DNA of 64,000 nt from the NCBI GenBank assembly GCA_964580905.1, contig CAZOLR010000007.1, positions 1 through 64,000 of the forward strand, in the 5' to 3' direction. The notes under the pieces were generated by a model. It was given only the letters and a program-made list of their open reading frames with translations, made no database searches and was not told the DNA's origin. The position numbers and the translations under genes were made by a program. This DNA comes from G041228335 sp964580905 (GTDB lineage Bacteria > Pseudomonadota > Alphaproteobacteria > Puniceispirillales > UBA1172). Numbering within the stretch: position 1 is the stretch's first letter; the number at the start of each line of letters is the position of its first letter. This document shows positions 28,102-36,067 of this stretch, one piece after another.

Positions 28102-28126
28102 AAACCCGCCAGATGGCGGGTTTTTT
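28102..28126 (+). terminator. Rho-independent terminator after tRNA-Ala
   Basis: A 9-bp stem AAACCCGCC/GGCGGGTTT with loop AGAT, running into TTTTTT at 28121-28126. It ends the tRNA transcript and stands just before the convergent transporter gene. Confidence 0.9.
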
Positions 28127-28135
28127 CATGCTCAG

Positions 28136-29299
28136 TTATGAATTTTCAACAAAGAACATCCAGCCATAGCCGAGAATAAGGGCAGGTATGGCCGAATACA
28201 GCGTGGCAATAATCGCAACTTTCGGTGCGATGGCAATCGCCGGGAAGAGCGCGTCCCCGTCATTGGAGATGGCATTGCCGATCTGTGCCGAGAGGGGGAT
28301 TGCCCCGGCAAGATAAAGGGTGGTGACAAGAACCTGCGGGCCGCATCCGGGCAGAAACCCGAGCAAAATGGCAATGATAGGGGCGAAAACACTGTATCCG
28401 CTGAAGAGATCCTTAAGATCGATATCGAAAACATAAACGCTCACCTCAAAGGCCAGAAAAGCAAGCACCACCCATGCCGTCACAAAATTGGTGTCAGAAA
28501 TCACCCGGTTAAGCATGCTGGGCTGTTCCGGCGTCGCATCCATCATCCGTGGAGCAAGGCTCCGGAGGATCTTCGGCATAAGAAACATCATCACCGAGAG
28601 GATGCCGCCGGCCGCCCCGAGGGTCAGGCTCGGGGAGGGGAGAATATCACTGCCCAGAAGAGCATCAATATCGATTTGCAGGGCCGCCATGATGCCGAAA
28701 ATCAGGCCCGGAACGAAAAGCGCAATCCAGAAGCGATTTAGCCAGCCGCCAATTCCCTGATGTTCGGGGCTGAGGTCTGCTACAGCCGAAACCGCCGGTT
28801 GACGGAGAAAATCAGGTCCATGGATAGCATTCACAAGATATCCTGAAACCACGCCCACGGCAAAACCCATGATCAGAATGGAAATGCCCGTCAGTGGTTC
28901 CTGGGCAATCAGGAGAAACGCCGCGTCCCCCATGGTCGCCGTCAGTGCCGCCATCACGGCACCAAAGGACAGCCGCCCCGTAACATATTGGGTGATGACG
29001 ATGATTGCCCCGCCACAACCTGGAAGCGCACCTAGAAAGGCCGCCATGGCAACCTGGCTCGATTTTGACTCGGTCAGCAGTTTTTCAGCATCGATGCCGG
29101 TGATTCTTTCTGCGGCATAGAAAAGAAACAGCGTCGCCGCCACAAAGGAAGTGACCTGAATATAGGCATCTGCCAGGGCTTTCAGCACCACATCTGTAAG
29201 GCCTGATGGCGACAGAAGGCTGAGCTGAAAGACAAAAAAAGCTATCAGTACAATCGCCACAGACTGAATCTGGCGAAGTGGGTGAACTGATGCCAGCAT
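28136..29299 (-). CDS. MntX-type putative manganese transporter (10-TM ArsP_2-like permease)
   Basis: A 387-aa polytopic membrane protein with two internally related halves, each carrying a proline-glycine-cysteine-glycine block: GALPGCGGAIIVITQYVTG and GFLPGCGPQVLVTTLYLAG. This is the family annotated as putative manganese or heavy-metal transporter, to which I believe the marine MntX manganese importer belongs. The substrate is therefore probably Mn2+, by family. The region upstream (29300-29392) is AT-rich and contains TTAAC-TTC-GTTAA at 29324-29336, a possible operator. It is divergent from the thiamine diphosphokinase gene. Confidence 0.75.
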   Translation of the reverse strand: MLASVHPLRQIQSVAIVLIAFFVFQLSLLSPSGLTDVVLKALADAYIQVTSFVAATLFLFYAAERITGIDAEKLLTESKSSQVAMAAFLGALPGCGGAIIVITQYVTGRLSFGAVMAALTATMGDAAFLLIAQEPLTGISILIMGFAVGVVSGYLVNAIHGPDFLRQPAVSAVADLSPEHQGIGGWLNRFWIALFVPGLIFGIMAALQIDIDALLGSDILPSPSLTLGAAGGILSVMMFLMPKILRSLAPRMMDATPEQPSMLNRVISDTNFVTAWVVLAFLAFEVSVYVFDIDLKDLFSGYSVFAPIIAILLGFLPGCGPQVLVTTLYLAGAIPLSAQIGNAISNDGDALFPAIAIAPKVAIIATLYSAIPALILGYGWMFFVENS

Positions 29300-29392
29300 A
29301 TCCGGATATTTCCTTCGGTTTATTAACTTCGTTAAGGCAAAGTTTTATTCTCTTAATATATATATGTAGCCTGATATGATTGTCAATTCAGC

Positions 29393-30136
29393 ATGAGCGT
29401 GTGGCAGGTCATTTTCAGCCATGTCTTTTGGCGCTACACTCAACAGATGGATGAGCAGGTGACATCCCCGGTTTTGTTCTACACCACGCCCGTAATTCTG
29501 GTCGGTGGCGGCGATATTGATGCCCATCGCCTGAAGATATGGGCGGAGAGGTACCCTGTTATCGGTGTGGATAGTGGCGCGGATGAGGTGAGAGCCCACG
29601 GCATTGAGCCTGAGGTCATCACCGGTGATATGGACTCGATCTCATCTCCTGATGCCTTCCCGCAAAGCCGTATCCTGCCCACCCCTGATCAGGACAGAAC
29701 GGATTTTGACAAGGCGCTCGCCTTGATTGAAGCGCCGCTGATACTGAGTCTCGGGTTTCTGGGCAGAAGATTTGACCATGAGCTGGCGGCCATGAACACC
29801 CTGGCCCGGGCGGCACAACGCCGGATTGTCCTTATCGGAACTCATGATGCCATCATCTTTATCAGGGGGGATATCTCTGTCAGCCTTGCCGCCGGTACCC
29901 GGGTTTCTGTCTGGCCGGTTGGCGAGCAGCATTTCATCGGCTCGGACGGGCTGGAATGGCCTCTTGACGGGCTTTGTATGGCGCCGGGCAAGACTATCGG
30001 CACATCAAACCGTGTTGCCGCCGGAAGTAGTGAGGTGAGCATCAGGGCAGACGGTGAAGACAGCGGGTATCTGATCATTGTCCCGGCCGGTGATGCGGAG
30101 AGCCTGATCCGGTCTGTGGCACCTGAAATCCGGTAG
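29393..30136 (+). CDS. Thiamine diphosphokinase
   Basis: A 247-aa thiamine pyrophosphokinase that makes thiamine diphosphate from thiamine and ATP. Key blocks are VILVGGGDIDA, the acidic GDMDSISS, DQDRTDFDKALALIE and GFLGRRFDHELAAMNTL. The C-terminal beta domain follows. ATG 29393 gives the longest form; an ATG at 29447 would remove 18 unconserved residues, and neither has a strong ribosome binding site. It is convergent with the acyltransferase gene, two bases apart. Confidence 0.88.
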   Translation: MSVWQVIFSHVFWRYTQQMDEQVTSPVLFYTTPVILVGGGDIDAHRLKIWAERYPVIGVDSGADEVRAHGIEPEVITGDMDSISSPDAFPQSRILPTPDQDRTDFDKALALIEAPLILSLGFLGRRFDHELAAMNTLARAAQRRIVLIGTHDAIIFIRGDISVSLAAGTRVSVWPVGEQHFIGSDGLEWPLDGLCMAPGKTIGTSNRVAAGSSEVSIRADGEDSGYLIIVPAGDAESLIRSVAPEIR

Positions 30137-30138
30137 TC

Positions 30139-30975
30139 TTATGATGTCGTGCCGTAGGTCAGGTCACGCAGGTAAGCGGTGATCTCGTTGCGGTCGGAAA
30201 ACGAGGAGAGGTCTTCGGACGTGACAGGTTTACGAATTGTCATGTCAACACGGGAGCCGATACGGCGGACAATTTCCCTGAACATCAGCGAATAGCCCAG
30301 AGTCTGGCTGACCTTCCGGGCCGCCTGATAGCTGATGCTGTTCTGGCCGGTAAAATAGACCGGCAGGATTGTTGTGTCTTTGATCAGGGCCAGTTTGGCG
30401 GCAAAGGTTTTCCATTCCACATCCTGTGCCGGGCCGATCACGTTAGGTGCAAGCGAGATGCCCCCTGCCGGGAACAGGATCAGGGCGCCCCCATCCTGAA
30501 CCTGACGGATGGCGTCCCTTCGCGTCTGCATATTGGTCTGAAGGGCACTTTCTGTCGTATCGAAATCTATCGGCAGGATCTGATGCATCACCGCAGGGGC
30601 CTGACGCAGGACCTGATGGGTGATGATCTTAAAATCATTGCGGCGCTTGGATATCTCCGAGCAGATAACCAGCCCGTCAATTACCCCGAAGGGGTGGTTG
30701 GCGACGATCACAAGGCGTCCCGTTTCAGGAATATATGCGCCGGGATCAAACGTGATATTGGGGTTGAGATTAAGACGGTCAACCGCATCCTGCCAGAAGA
30801 GATGGTTGGGCCGGTCGGCGCTGACGTAATCCACATAGATTTTCTTTATACGGGGCTGTCCGGTGAATTTTTCAATGCCCCGGATAAGGGCATTTGAAAT
30901 AGGCCCGAGTTCTCCATTCGCAAAAGAGAAGATCGGAACATTATCTTTTTTCTGAGCGAGATCCATGTCCGGCAA
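30139..30975 (-). CDS. Lysophospholipid acyltransferase family protein (PlsC-like)
   Basis: A 278-aa acyltransferase. The catalytic block ANHPFGVIDG has His and Asp five residues apart, as in the NHPxGGxDG subfamily found with ornithine-lipid and hemolysin-like acyltransferases. The second block LILFPAGGIS takes the place of FPEG. It probably acylates a lipid at the cytoplasmic face of the inner membrane; the acceptor is unknown. No membrane helix is obvious. The start MPDMDLAQ at 30975 is plausible; a second Met is three codons later. Confidence 0.8.
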   Translation of the reverse strand: MPDMDLAQKKDNVPIFSFANGELGPISNALIRGIEKFTGQPRIKKIYVDYVSADRPNHLFWQDAVDRLNLNPNITFDPGAYIPETGRLVIVANHPFGVIDGLVICSEISKRRNDFKIITHQVLRQAPAVMHQILPIDFDTTESALQTNMQTRRDAIRQVQDGGALILFPAGGISLAPNVIGPAQDVEWKTFAAKLALIKDTTILPVYFTGQNSISYQAARKVSQTLGYSLMFREIVRRIGSRVDMTIRKPVTSEDLSSFSDRNEITAYLRDLTYGTTS

Positions 30976-31197
30976 TACTAAAGGGAAGTTTGTCTTTTCA
31001 AATCATGTTAATTCCGAATGATAAGCCTATTTATAACATTTGTGTGAAAGTTTATGAAAAAATATTAACGGTCCTGTATTCCCGGATATAAAGGTCAGGG
31101 CCAGACGGCATTAATACAAGCCAGAAAGCCCCATACGATATTCAGCATATCGTCGGAATCTTCAATGGTCTTTAAGAACAGCCGGCCGGTCCTGATC

Positions 31198-31503
31198 TCA
31201 GCTCATGACGGTTAAAGCCGTGTTATCATTAACCGGTTCAGGCAATAATGAATGCTCCCCGTCATCTGCGTCATCAAGCCCCAGATCTGATAACGTATCC
31301 TCGCTGTCCAGGACTTCAGCCTCACCCGTGCTCTCAATGATCTCGATCAGCCTGTCCTCAGGTGAGATATCAGCATCATGGATAATGGTTATGGCCACGA
31401 GGGCAGCAAGAGTTGTGGCTTTTACGTTCTCAGATGGAAATTCAGGTTTTGCGAATGGCAAAATAACGCATCCTTCACGGATGCCGGTTTCCGTTTTTGG
31501 CAT
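31198..31503 (-). CDS. Small hypothetical protein
   Basis: Not recognised. It is a 101-aa, acidic protein starting MPKTETGIREGCVILPFAKP, with a helical stretch KATTLAALVAITIIHDADISPEDRLIEIIES and a tail rich in Asp and Glu. The ATG at 31503 is supported by GGAGA five to nine bases upstream; a longer frame to 31659 would add basic, unconserved-looking sequence. It is flanked by gaps of 222 bp and 321 bp in a gene-poor stretch. Confidence 0.5.
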   Translation of the reverse strand: MPKTETGIREGCVILPFAKPEFPSENVKATTLAALVAITIIHDADISPEDRLIEIIESTGEAEVLDSEDTLSDLGLDDADDGEHSLLPEPVNDNTALTVMS

Positions 31504-31824
31504 TGAACGTCTCCATGATCTGGAATGATGTTGGGATTTCGGACAGATATTTGGCGGATAGTTTCTCTTGCACCGAAGCTGATGCCAAAGGGTAACCATC
31601 CTTTGATAACAAAATCTATCATCAACTGTCATTACATGGGACTTGCACCGGCTTGTCAATCCGCAAAGGCGTATCTGCTAAAATTTCATAAAATTTTAAC
31701 TTTCAGACACAAGATGTTGTGTCGGGCACAAAAGCGTCAATTTCGGGATGTTCATGCCCCGGGCAGATCAGGCAGGATAAGCGTATTCAGCCACCTGCCT
31801 GTCATATGGTAAATTCGGTCTGTG
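31504..31824. other. 321-bp gap with two inverted repeats
   Basis: No gene is seen. Downstream of the secreted repeat protein (minus strand) lie CAGGCAGG/CCTGCCTG (31769-31776 and 31794-31801, loop 17) and GACACAA-GATG-TTGTGTC (31706-31723). On the minus strand the second is followed after a few bases by AT-rich sequence, so it could be a weak terminator. The rest includes an AT-rich tract around 31678-31700. Confidence 0.45.
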
Positions 31825-33021
31825 TCAGGAGCCTACCCGGCGAACGGTGATCGAGCCGACAGGTGCGTTATTGACGTTTTTGACGGCGTTCGATGGCTTG
31901 CTGTAGATAACGGTCTCAACACCAAAGGTATCCACCACCGTGGCCTTGGCACGTATCTGCATGCCGACAAAACTCTGGCCGAGTTTGATGGCTGTTGTCG
32001 AAGGCATGTCAAGCGCACGCCAGTTGCGTCCGTCTTTCGAATGTTCCCATGAAACCGAAAGGCTGGCGATGCCGTCTTCATCGGAAACATTGTCCGTCCT
32101 TACCGAAAGTGTTTCACCCTCAACCGGTTCACCGGAAAGGAGTATTTCACCTTCCACCGGATCATCGACGTTCAGCACGAGCTCGGATACGTTAGAAATC
32201 AAAACTTCCCGTGTATTGTAGCGGTCAACATAAGTGATGATGGCCCGGTAGGAATAGCCCACATTGTTCTGCCCCAGGCGGAGAACTTCGGTGGTGGCAT
32301 TGGGATAGGTTTCCCATTCGGTTTTGGTGGAAGAACGCTGCCAGATGACATCATAGAGCCCCATCCCATCTTCATCGTAAATGGTGCTGGTATCAACCAC
32401 CAGCGCATCACCTTCCATGGCGGTGCCGGAAAGAATGGGGGATCCCGTAGGCTTGTCATTAACATTCTGCACAGGGTTGGAGGCCGGGCTGCGCAGTATT
32501 TCCATATTACCCTGGCCGTCCACGTAGTTGATCATCACCCGCAGGCGCTGGCCGACATGTTTCTGCTGGGGGGTGAAAGACTGCTGGGTGGCGCCGGTGA
32601 TATTCATCCATTTATTATCATCGCCACTGATCTGCCACTGCACGGAAACCTTGCCCATGCCATCATCATCCATGATCGAACTTGTATCGACGATCAGCGG
32701 ATCATCTTCAATCGCAACAAACCCGCCGGCTTCTGCCCCCTGGCTTGAGGATGATGTGCCCGGGGACGAAGCGGATGAAGAGCCTGCCGCCGAAGAGCCG
32801 GACGTGCCGGATGACAGATTTGAAGACGCTCCCGAAGAAGATCCGGCAGATGAAGCCGAAGAGTTGCTTCCGCTTCCGGAAGTTGCGCTGTCACTGGCCA
32901 CAGCCGCATCGGATGCCGCTGAATCCGTATCTGTCTCCATGGTCGGGGATCCGCCAGCATACGCGGAAAACGCCGCAACTGATGTCAGCAGAAAGGCTAT
33001 TGAGCGGACAGAACTACGCAT
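31825..33021 (-). CDS. Secreted protein with Ser-rich linker and three Ig-like/adhesin-type repeats
   Basis: A 398-aa protein with a Sec signal peptide (cleavage likely after SAYA, residue 22). Residues about 30-95 are a low-complexity Ser/Ala/Gly linker. Three repeats of roughly 95 residues follow (about 100-195, 196-290, 291-390), each with an acidic DDDGMG or DEDG loop, a Trp-containing strand (VQWQ, VIWQ, VSWE), a VG-x-x-x-R strand and a closing NVND or NVDD. Such modules occur in large RTX adhesins of alphaproteobacteria; the acidic loops may bind Ca2+. There is no anchor or secretion domain. Function is unknown; a surface or matrix role is inference. Confidence 0.75.
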   Translation of the reverse strand: MRSSVRSIAFLLTSVAAFSAYAGGSPTMETDTDSAASDAAVASDSATSGSGSNSSASSAGSSSGASSNLSSGTSGSSAAGSSSASSPGTSSSSQGAEAGGFVAIEDDPLIVDTSSIMDDDGMGKVSVQWQISGDDNKWMNITGATQQSFTPQQKHVGQRLRVMINYVDGQGNMEILRSPASNPVQNVNDKPTGSPILSGTAMEGDALVVDTSTIYDEDGMGLYDVIWQRSSTKTEWETYPNATTEVLRLGQNNVGYSYRAIITYVDRYNTREVLISNVSELVLNVDDPVEGEILLSGEPVEGETLSVRTDNVSDEDGIASLSVSWEHSKDGRNWRALDMPSTTAIKLGQSFVGMQIRAKATVVDTFGVETVIYSKPSNAVKNVNNAPVGSITVRRVGS

Positions 33022-33417
33022 ATCAAAACCCTTAATCTTTTCTTAATTCCATGCTCTAAAACGTGCATATTAAATGAATATTAGCAAATAAGATAATGAA
33101 AATGAAAATAATTTTATTTCATACTTAAAATTAATACAGCGTAAGAATAATTGATAACATGTTAAATTAGCCCCAATGCACAAGGCACCGGAAGTCCTAG
33201 CATGCCTGCCGGAGCGCCGCCATAGCCCGAAGAGGCTATGTGTCCGGGCTGTTCAGAAGTGTGTATCCTTTTGTTATTTTGTGAAAAAGAACAAAAGCAT
33301 CTGATAAAGACTGGCTGTAACGGACAGATTTCAGGATAGGTGCGACTCACCATCTGAGCCGCACCATAGATGGTTCTGTGAAAACATCATGTCAGAATTT
33401 GCCCGGTTGATATGGCC
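33022..33417. other. 396-bp gap: AT-rich promoter region plus three stem-loops
   Basis: Bases 33040-33170 are strongly AT-rich compared with the neighbourhood and probably hold the promoter of the secreted repeat protein. Three perfect or near-perfect stem-loops then follow: CATAGCC-CGAAGA-GGCTATG (33221-33240), CTTTTGTT/AACAAAAG (33268-33297, loop 14) and GGTGCG-A-CTCA-CCATC-TGAG-C-CGCACC (33339-33365). None has a T run on either side. No protein is recognised. It may be a small RNA or a decayed element. Confidence 0.45.
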
Positions 33418-33894
33418 TCAGCTTGCCGGATCCCAGTTCTCGAGGATGGAATTGGCTTTCGGGTTTCCCGGAAAAATCATCTCGTCGTGATCGGGTTTTC
33501 TTGCCGTCAGTTCAACCACATACCCGTTGGGATCTCTGAAATAGATGGACGAGATAAACCCGTGATCGGAAATGCCTCTGGTCTCAACCCCTTCGGCTTT
33601 GCCTTTCTCAAACATGGCATGCAAGTCGTCCATGCTGACTTCAAGGGCAAGGTGAAGATCGTAGTCGTGGTGATCCTTGAATTCAAAGGGGCGATCCGGT
33701 GCTTCGAAAAACGCAATATAGGACCCGTCACCCATCTGATAAAAAGAGTGCAGAACCTTTGTATCACGCCCGGTTTTGGTTTCATTGATGACAAGTGCCC
33801 CGGCCAGGGGAAGCCCGAGAAATTCCTCATAGAATGCTCGGGTTTCCTTGCTGTTGCGGCAACGATACGCTTTGTGATGAAGACCTTTGATCAT
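33418..33894 (-). CDS. VOC family (glyoxalase/dioxygenase-like) protein
   Basis: A 158-aa vicinal-oxygen-chelate protein with two beta-alpha-beta modules. Likely metal ligands are His in GLHHKAYR (residues 6-7), His in DLHLALEV and Glu in GYVVELTARK. Family members are dioxygenases, glyoxalases or isomerases; the substrate cannot be told. It stands alone between a 396-bp gap and the terminator of the BMP operon. A CTTTTTCC-type sequence and AAGGAGCG lie before the ATG, giving a ribosome binding site of AAGGAG. Confidence 0.85.
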   Translation of the reverse strand: MIKGLHHKAYRCRNSKETRAFYEEFLGLPLAGALVINETKTGRDTKVLHSFYQMGDGSYIAFFEAPDRPFEFKDHHDYDLHLALEVSMDDLHAMFEKGKAEGVETRGISDHGFISSIYFRDPNGYVVELTARKPDHDEMIFPGNPKANSILENWDPAS

Positions 33895-33959
33895 GTAACG
33901 CTCCTTTTTCCTTAGATTATATGGGAGCGTGCGGCCAGAATTAAACCTTCCGGAAAAGA

Positions 33960-33985
33960 AAAAGCAGCCATGTAAGGCTGCTTTT
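33960..33985 (-). terminator. Rho-independent terminator of the BMP-type ABC operon
   Basis: A 10-bp perfect stem AAAAGCAGCC/GGCTGCTTTT with loop TTACAT on the minus strand, followed by TCTTTTCC. It lies 21 bases after the stop of the substrate-binding protein gene. Confidence 0.8.
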
Positions 33986-34006
33986 CCGTTTCAGGTCTCT
34001 TTGGCT

Positions 34007-35098
34007 TTAGCCGGGGATCTTGCCGTTGACCCCTTCGAGGTAGTAATTCATCCCCCAGAGGGCGCCGTCATCCAGCTCTTCACCGGCGCCGATCACCTGC
34101 TTTCCGGTGTTATCCTTGAGCGGACCGGCAAAGATCTTGATCTTGCCTGACCGCACGCCTTCCATGGCTTTCTTGGCGGCGGCGGCTACATCTGCCGGCA
34201 TGTTTTTGAACTCGGAAAGAACCAGCATGTCGGTGGAAAGTCCACCCCAGGTGTTTCCGGCCCAGTGATCAGGACCTTCACCGGTGGACCAGCTGCCGTC
34301 GCGCAGGGCTTCGATCCGCTTGATGTAATACGGCCCCCAGTTATTGATCGATGCGAACAGCTGGGCGTTCGGGGCGAAGGCTTCCATGTTGGTGGACTGG
34401 CCAAAGCCGAGCGCGCCGTTCTTTTCTGCAATCTGGAGCATGGCCGGGCTGTCGGTGTGCTGGGCCAGAATGTCCGCGCCTTCCGCGATATGGACCTTGG
34501 CGGCGTCAGCCTCTTTCACCGGATCATACCAGGTGTTTGCCCAGATAACGGAAATTGAGGCATCCGGGTTGGTTGAACGCAGGCCCTGGGCAAATGCGTT
34601 GATCCCCATGATGACTTCGGAAATCGGGTAGGCACCGATATAGCCGACCTTGTTGGTCTTGGTCATCATTCCAGCAACGACGCCCTGCACATACCGGCCT
34701 TCATAGAAACGGATATTGCCGGTGGCCATGTTCGGGGTGCGTTTATACCCGGTCATATGTTCAAATTTTACATTTGGGAACTCTTTGGCCACTTTCAGGG
34801 TCGGGTCCATATAGCCAAAAGAGGTGGTGAAGATGATTTCGTTCCCCTGTTGGGCAAGTTCACGGATCACGCGGGTTGCATCAGGTCCTTCGGGGACGTT
34901 TTCAACATAGGTGGTGACCACATTGTCACCGAAATGTTTTTCGACCATCTGCCGGCCCAGTTCATGCGCGTAGGTCCAGCCGTGGTCTCCGGGGGTGGTC
35001 AGGTAAACGAAACCGACCTTTGTCGGCTCAGCCGATGCCACTGCGGCGGTCAGCATGGTAATGATACCGACGGTCATGGCGATTAGTGTGCGAAACAT
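34007..35098 (-). CDS. BMP-family ABC transporter substrate-binding protein
   Basis: A 363-aa periplasmic binding protein of the BMP/PnrA family, whose members bind purine nucleosides or related compounds. A signal peptide ends near VASA (residue 23) without a lipobox Cys. Family blocks include KVGFVYLTTPGDHGWTYAH, TTSFGYMD, GNIRFYEGRYVQGVVAGMM and VGYIGAYP. It is the last gene of a four-gene minus-strand importer operon, whereas in many relatives it is first. AGGAGG stands five bases before the ATG. Confidence 0.92.
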   Translation of the reverse strand: MFRTLIAMTVGIITMLTAAVASAEPTKVGFVYLTTPGDHGWTYAHELGRQMVEKHFGDNVVTTYVENVPEGPDATRVIRELAQQGNEIIFTTSFGYMDPTLKVAKEFPNVKFEHMTGYKRTPNMATGNIRFYEGRYVQGVVAGMMTKTNKVGYIGAYPISEVIMGINAFAQGLRSTNPDASISVIWANTWYDPVKEADAAKVHIAEGADILAQHTDSPAMLQIAEKNGALGFGQSTNMEAFAPNAQLFASINNWGPYYIKRIEALRDGSWSTGEGPDHWAGNTWGGLSTDMLVLSEFKNMPADVAAAAKKAMEGVRSGKIKIFAGPLKDNTGKQVIGAGEELDDGALWGMNYYLEGVNGKIPG

Positions 35099-35155
35099 AA
35101 AGTCCTCCTTGAAATGGAAGGTGCAGGGCCACCTTCATCTGTTTCTTGCTTTAAC

Positions 35156-36067
35156 TTAACTGCCCGGATGGAAGGGTTTTCCGATACAGGCAGGCACGGT
35201 CAGATACGATGATCTTCCTCGCATCGAAATCACAACAAGCGCAACGATAGTGGCAAGATATGGAAGCATTGACAAGACCTGTGATGGGATTGCCCATCCT
35301 CTTGCCTGACCTGCGAGCTGCATGATGGTGATGCCGCCGAAAATCAGTGCGCCGACGACCACCCGCGAAGGCATCCAGGACGCAAACACCACCAGCGCCA
35401 GTGCAATCCATCCGCGTCCTGCGGTCATTCCTTCGGACCAGTGCGGGGTCAGGACCAGCGGGATATAGGCCCCGCCCATTCCGGCGCAGGCCCCGCCGAA
35501 AGCCACCGCCAGCCACCGCACCCGGATCACGGAATAGCCAAGCGCATGGGCGCTGTGGTGATTATCGCCCACGGCACGGAGAATCATGCCGGAGCGCGAC
35601 TTCCTGAGAAACCACGAGGTGGCCGCGATGATTACAAACGCCAGATAGAAAAGCAGGTCCTGGGCAAAGAGAACCGGCCCGATCCACGGCAGGTCCGACA
35701 GAAGGGGGATGATGATCTTGGGCAGTGATTCGCTGGTCTTGCCCACGAGGGGTGCCCCGGCAAGGCCGGAAAACCCGGTGGCAAAAATGGTCAGCGCCAG
35801 ACCTGTGGCGACCTGATTGGTCAGCATTGTTACGGCAAAGAAGGCAAAGATAAGCGACACGGCCATGCCAGCAAGGGCACCTGCCACGATACCGGTATAG
35901 GGGTTTCCGGTATAAAGAACGATCCCGAGCGCCGATACCGCCCCCATCAGCATCATGCCTTCCACCCCGAGATTGAGCACCCCGGACCGTTCAGCAACCA
36001 ACTCGCCATTGGCGGCGAGAAGCAGGGGGATGGAGGTGGCAAGAACAGTGAGTATCAAGGCGGTCAT
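35156..36067 (-). CDS. ABC transporter permease (BMP-type nucleoside importer, subunit 2)
   Basis: A 303-aa inner-membrane permease of the BPD_transp_2/YufQ-like group, with about eight to ten hydrophobic segments. It begins TALILTVLATSIPLLLAANGELVAERSGVLNLGVEGMMLMGA, whose NLGVEGMM block is typical for this subfamily. It pairs with the larger permease gene directly upstream, which it overlaps as ATGA. Confidence 0.92.
   Translation of the reverse strand: MTALILTVLATSIPLLLAANGELVAERSGVLNLGVEGMMLMGAVSALGIVLYTGNPYTGIVAGALAGMAVSLIFAFFAVTMLTNQVATGLALTIFATGFSGLAGAPLVGKTSESLPKIIIPLLSDLPWIGPVLFAQDLLFYLAFVIIAATSWFLRKSRSGMILRAVGDNHHSAHALGYSVIRVRWLAVAFGGACAGMGGAYIPLVLTPHWSEGMTAGRGWIALALVVFASWMPSRVVVGALIFGGITIMQLAGQARGWAIPSQVLSMLPYLATIVALVVISMRGRSSYLTVPACIGKPFHPGS

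Noticed and set aside
31101..31160. 17-codon mini frame (MLNIVWGFLACINAVWP) on the minus strand
   Set aside because: Too short, no ribosome binding site and no known relative.
33162..33353. 63-codon open frame on the minus strand in the three-hairpin region
   Set aside because: No recognisable domain, no ribosome binding site, and it is explained by overlap with the stem-loops.
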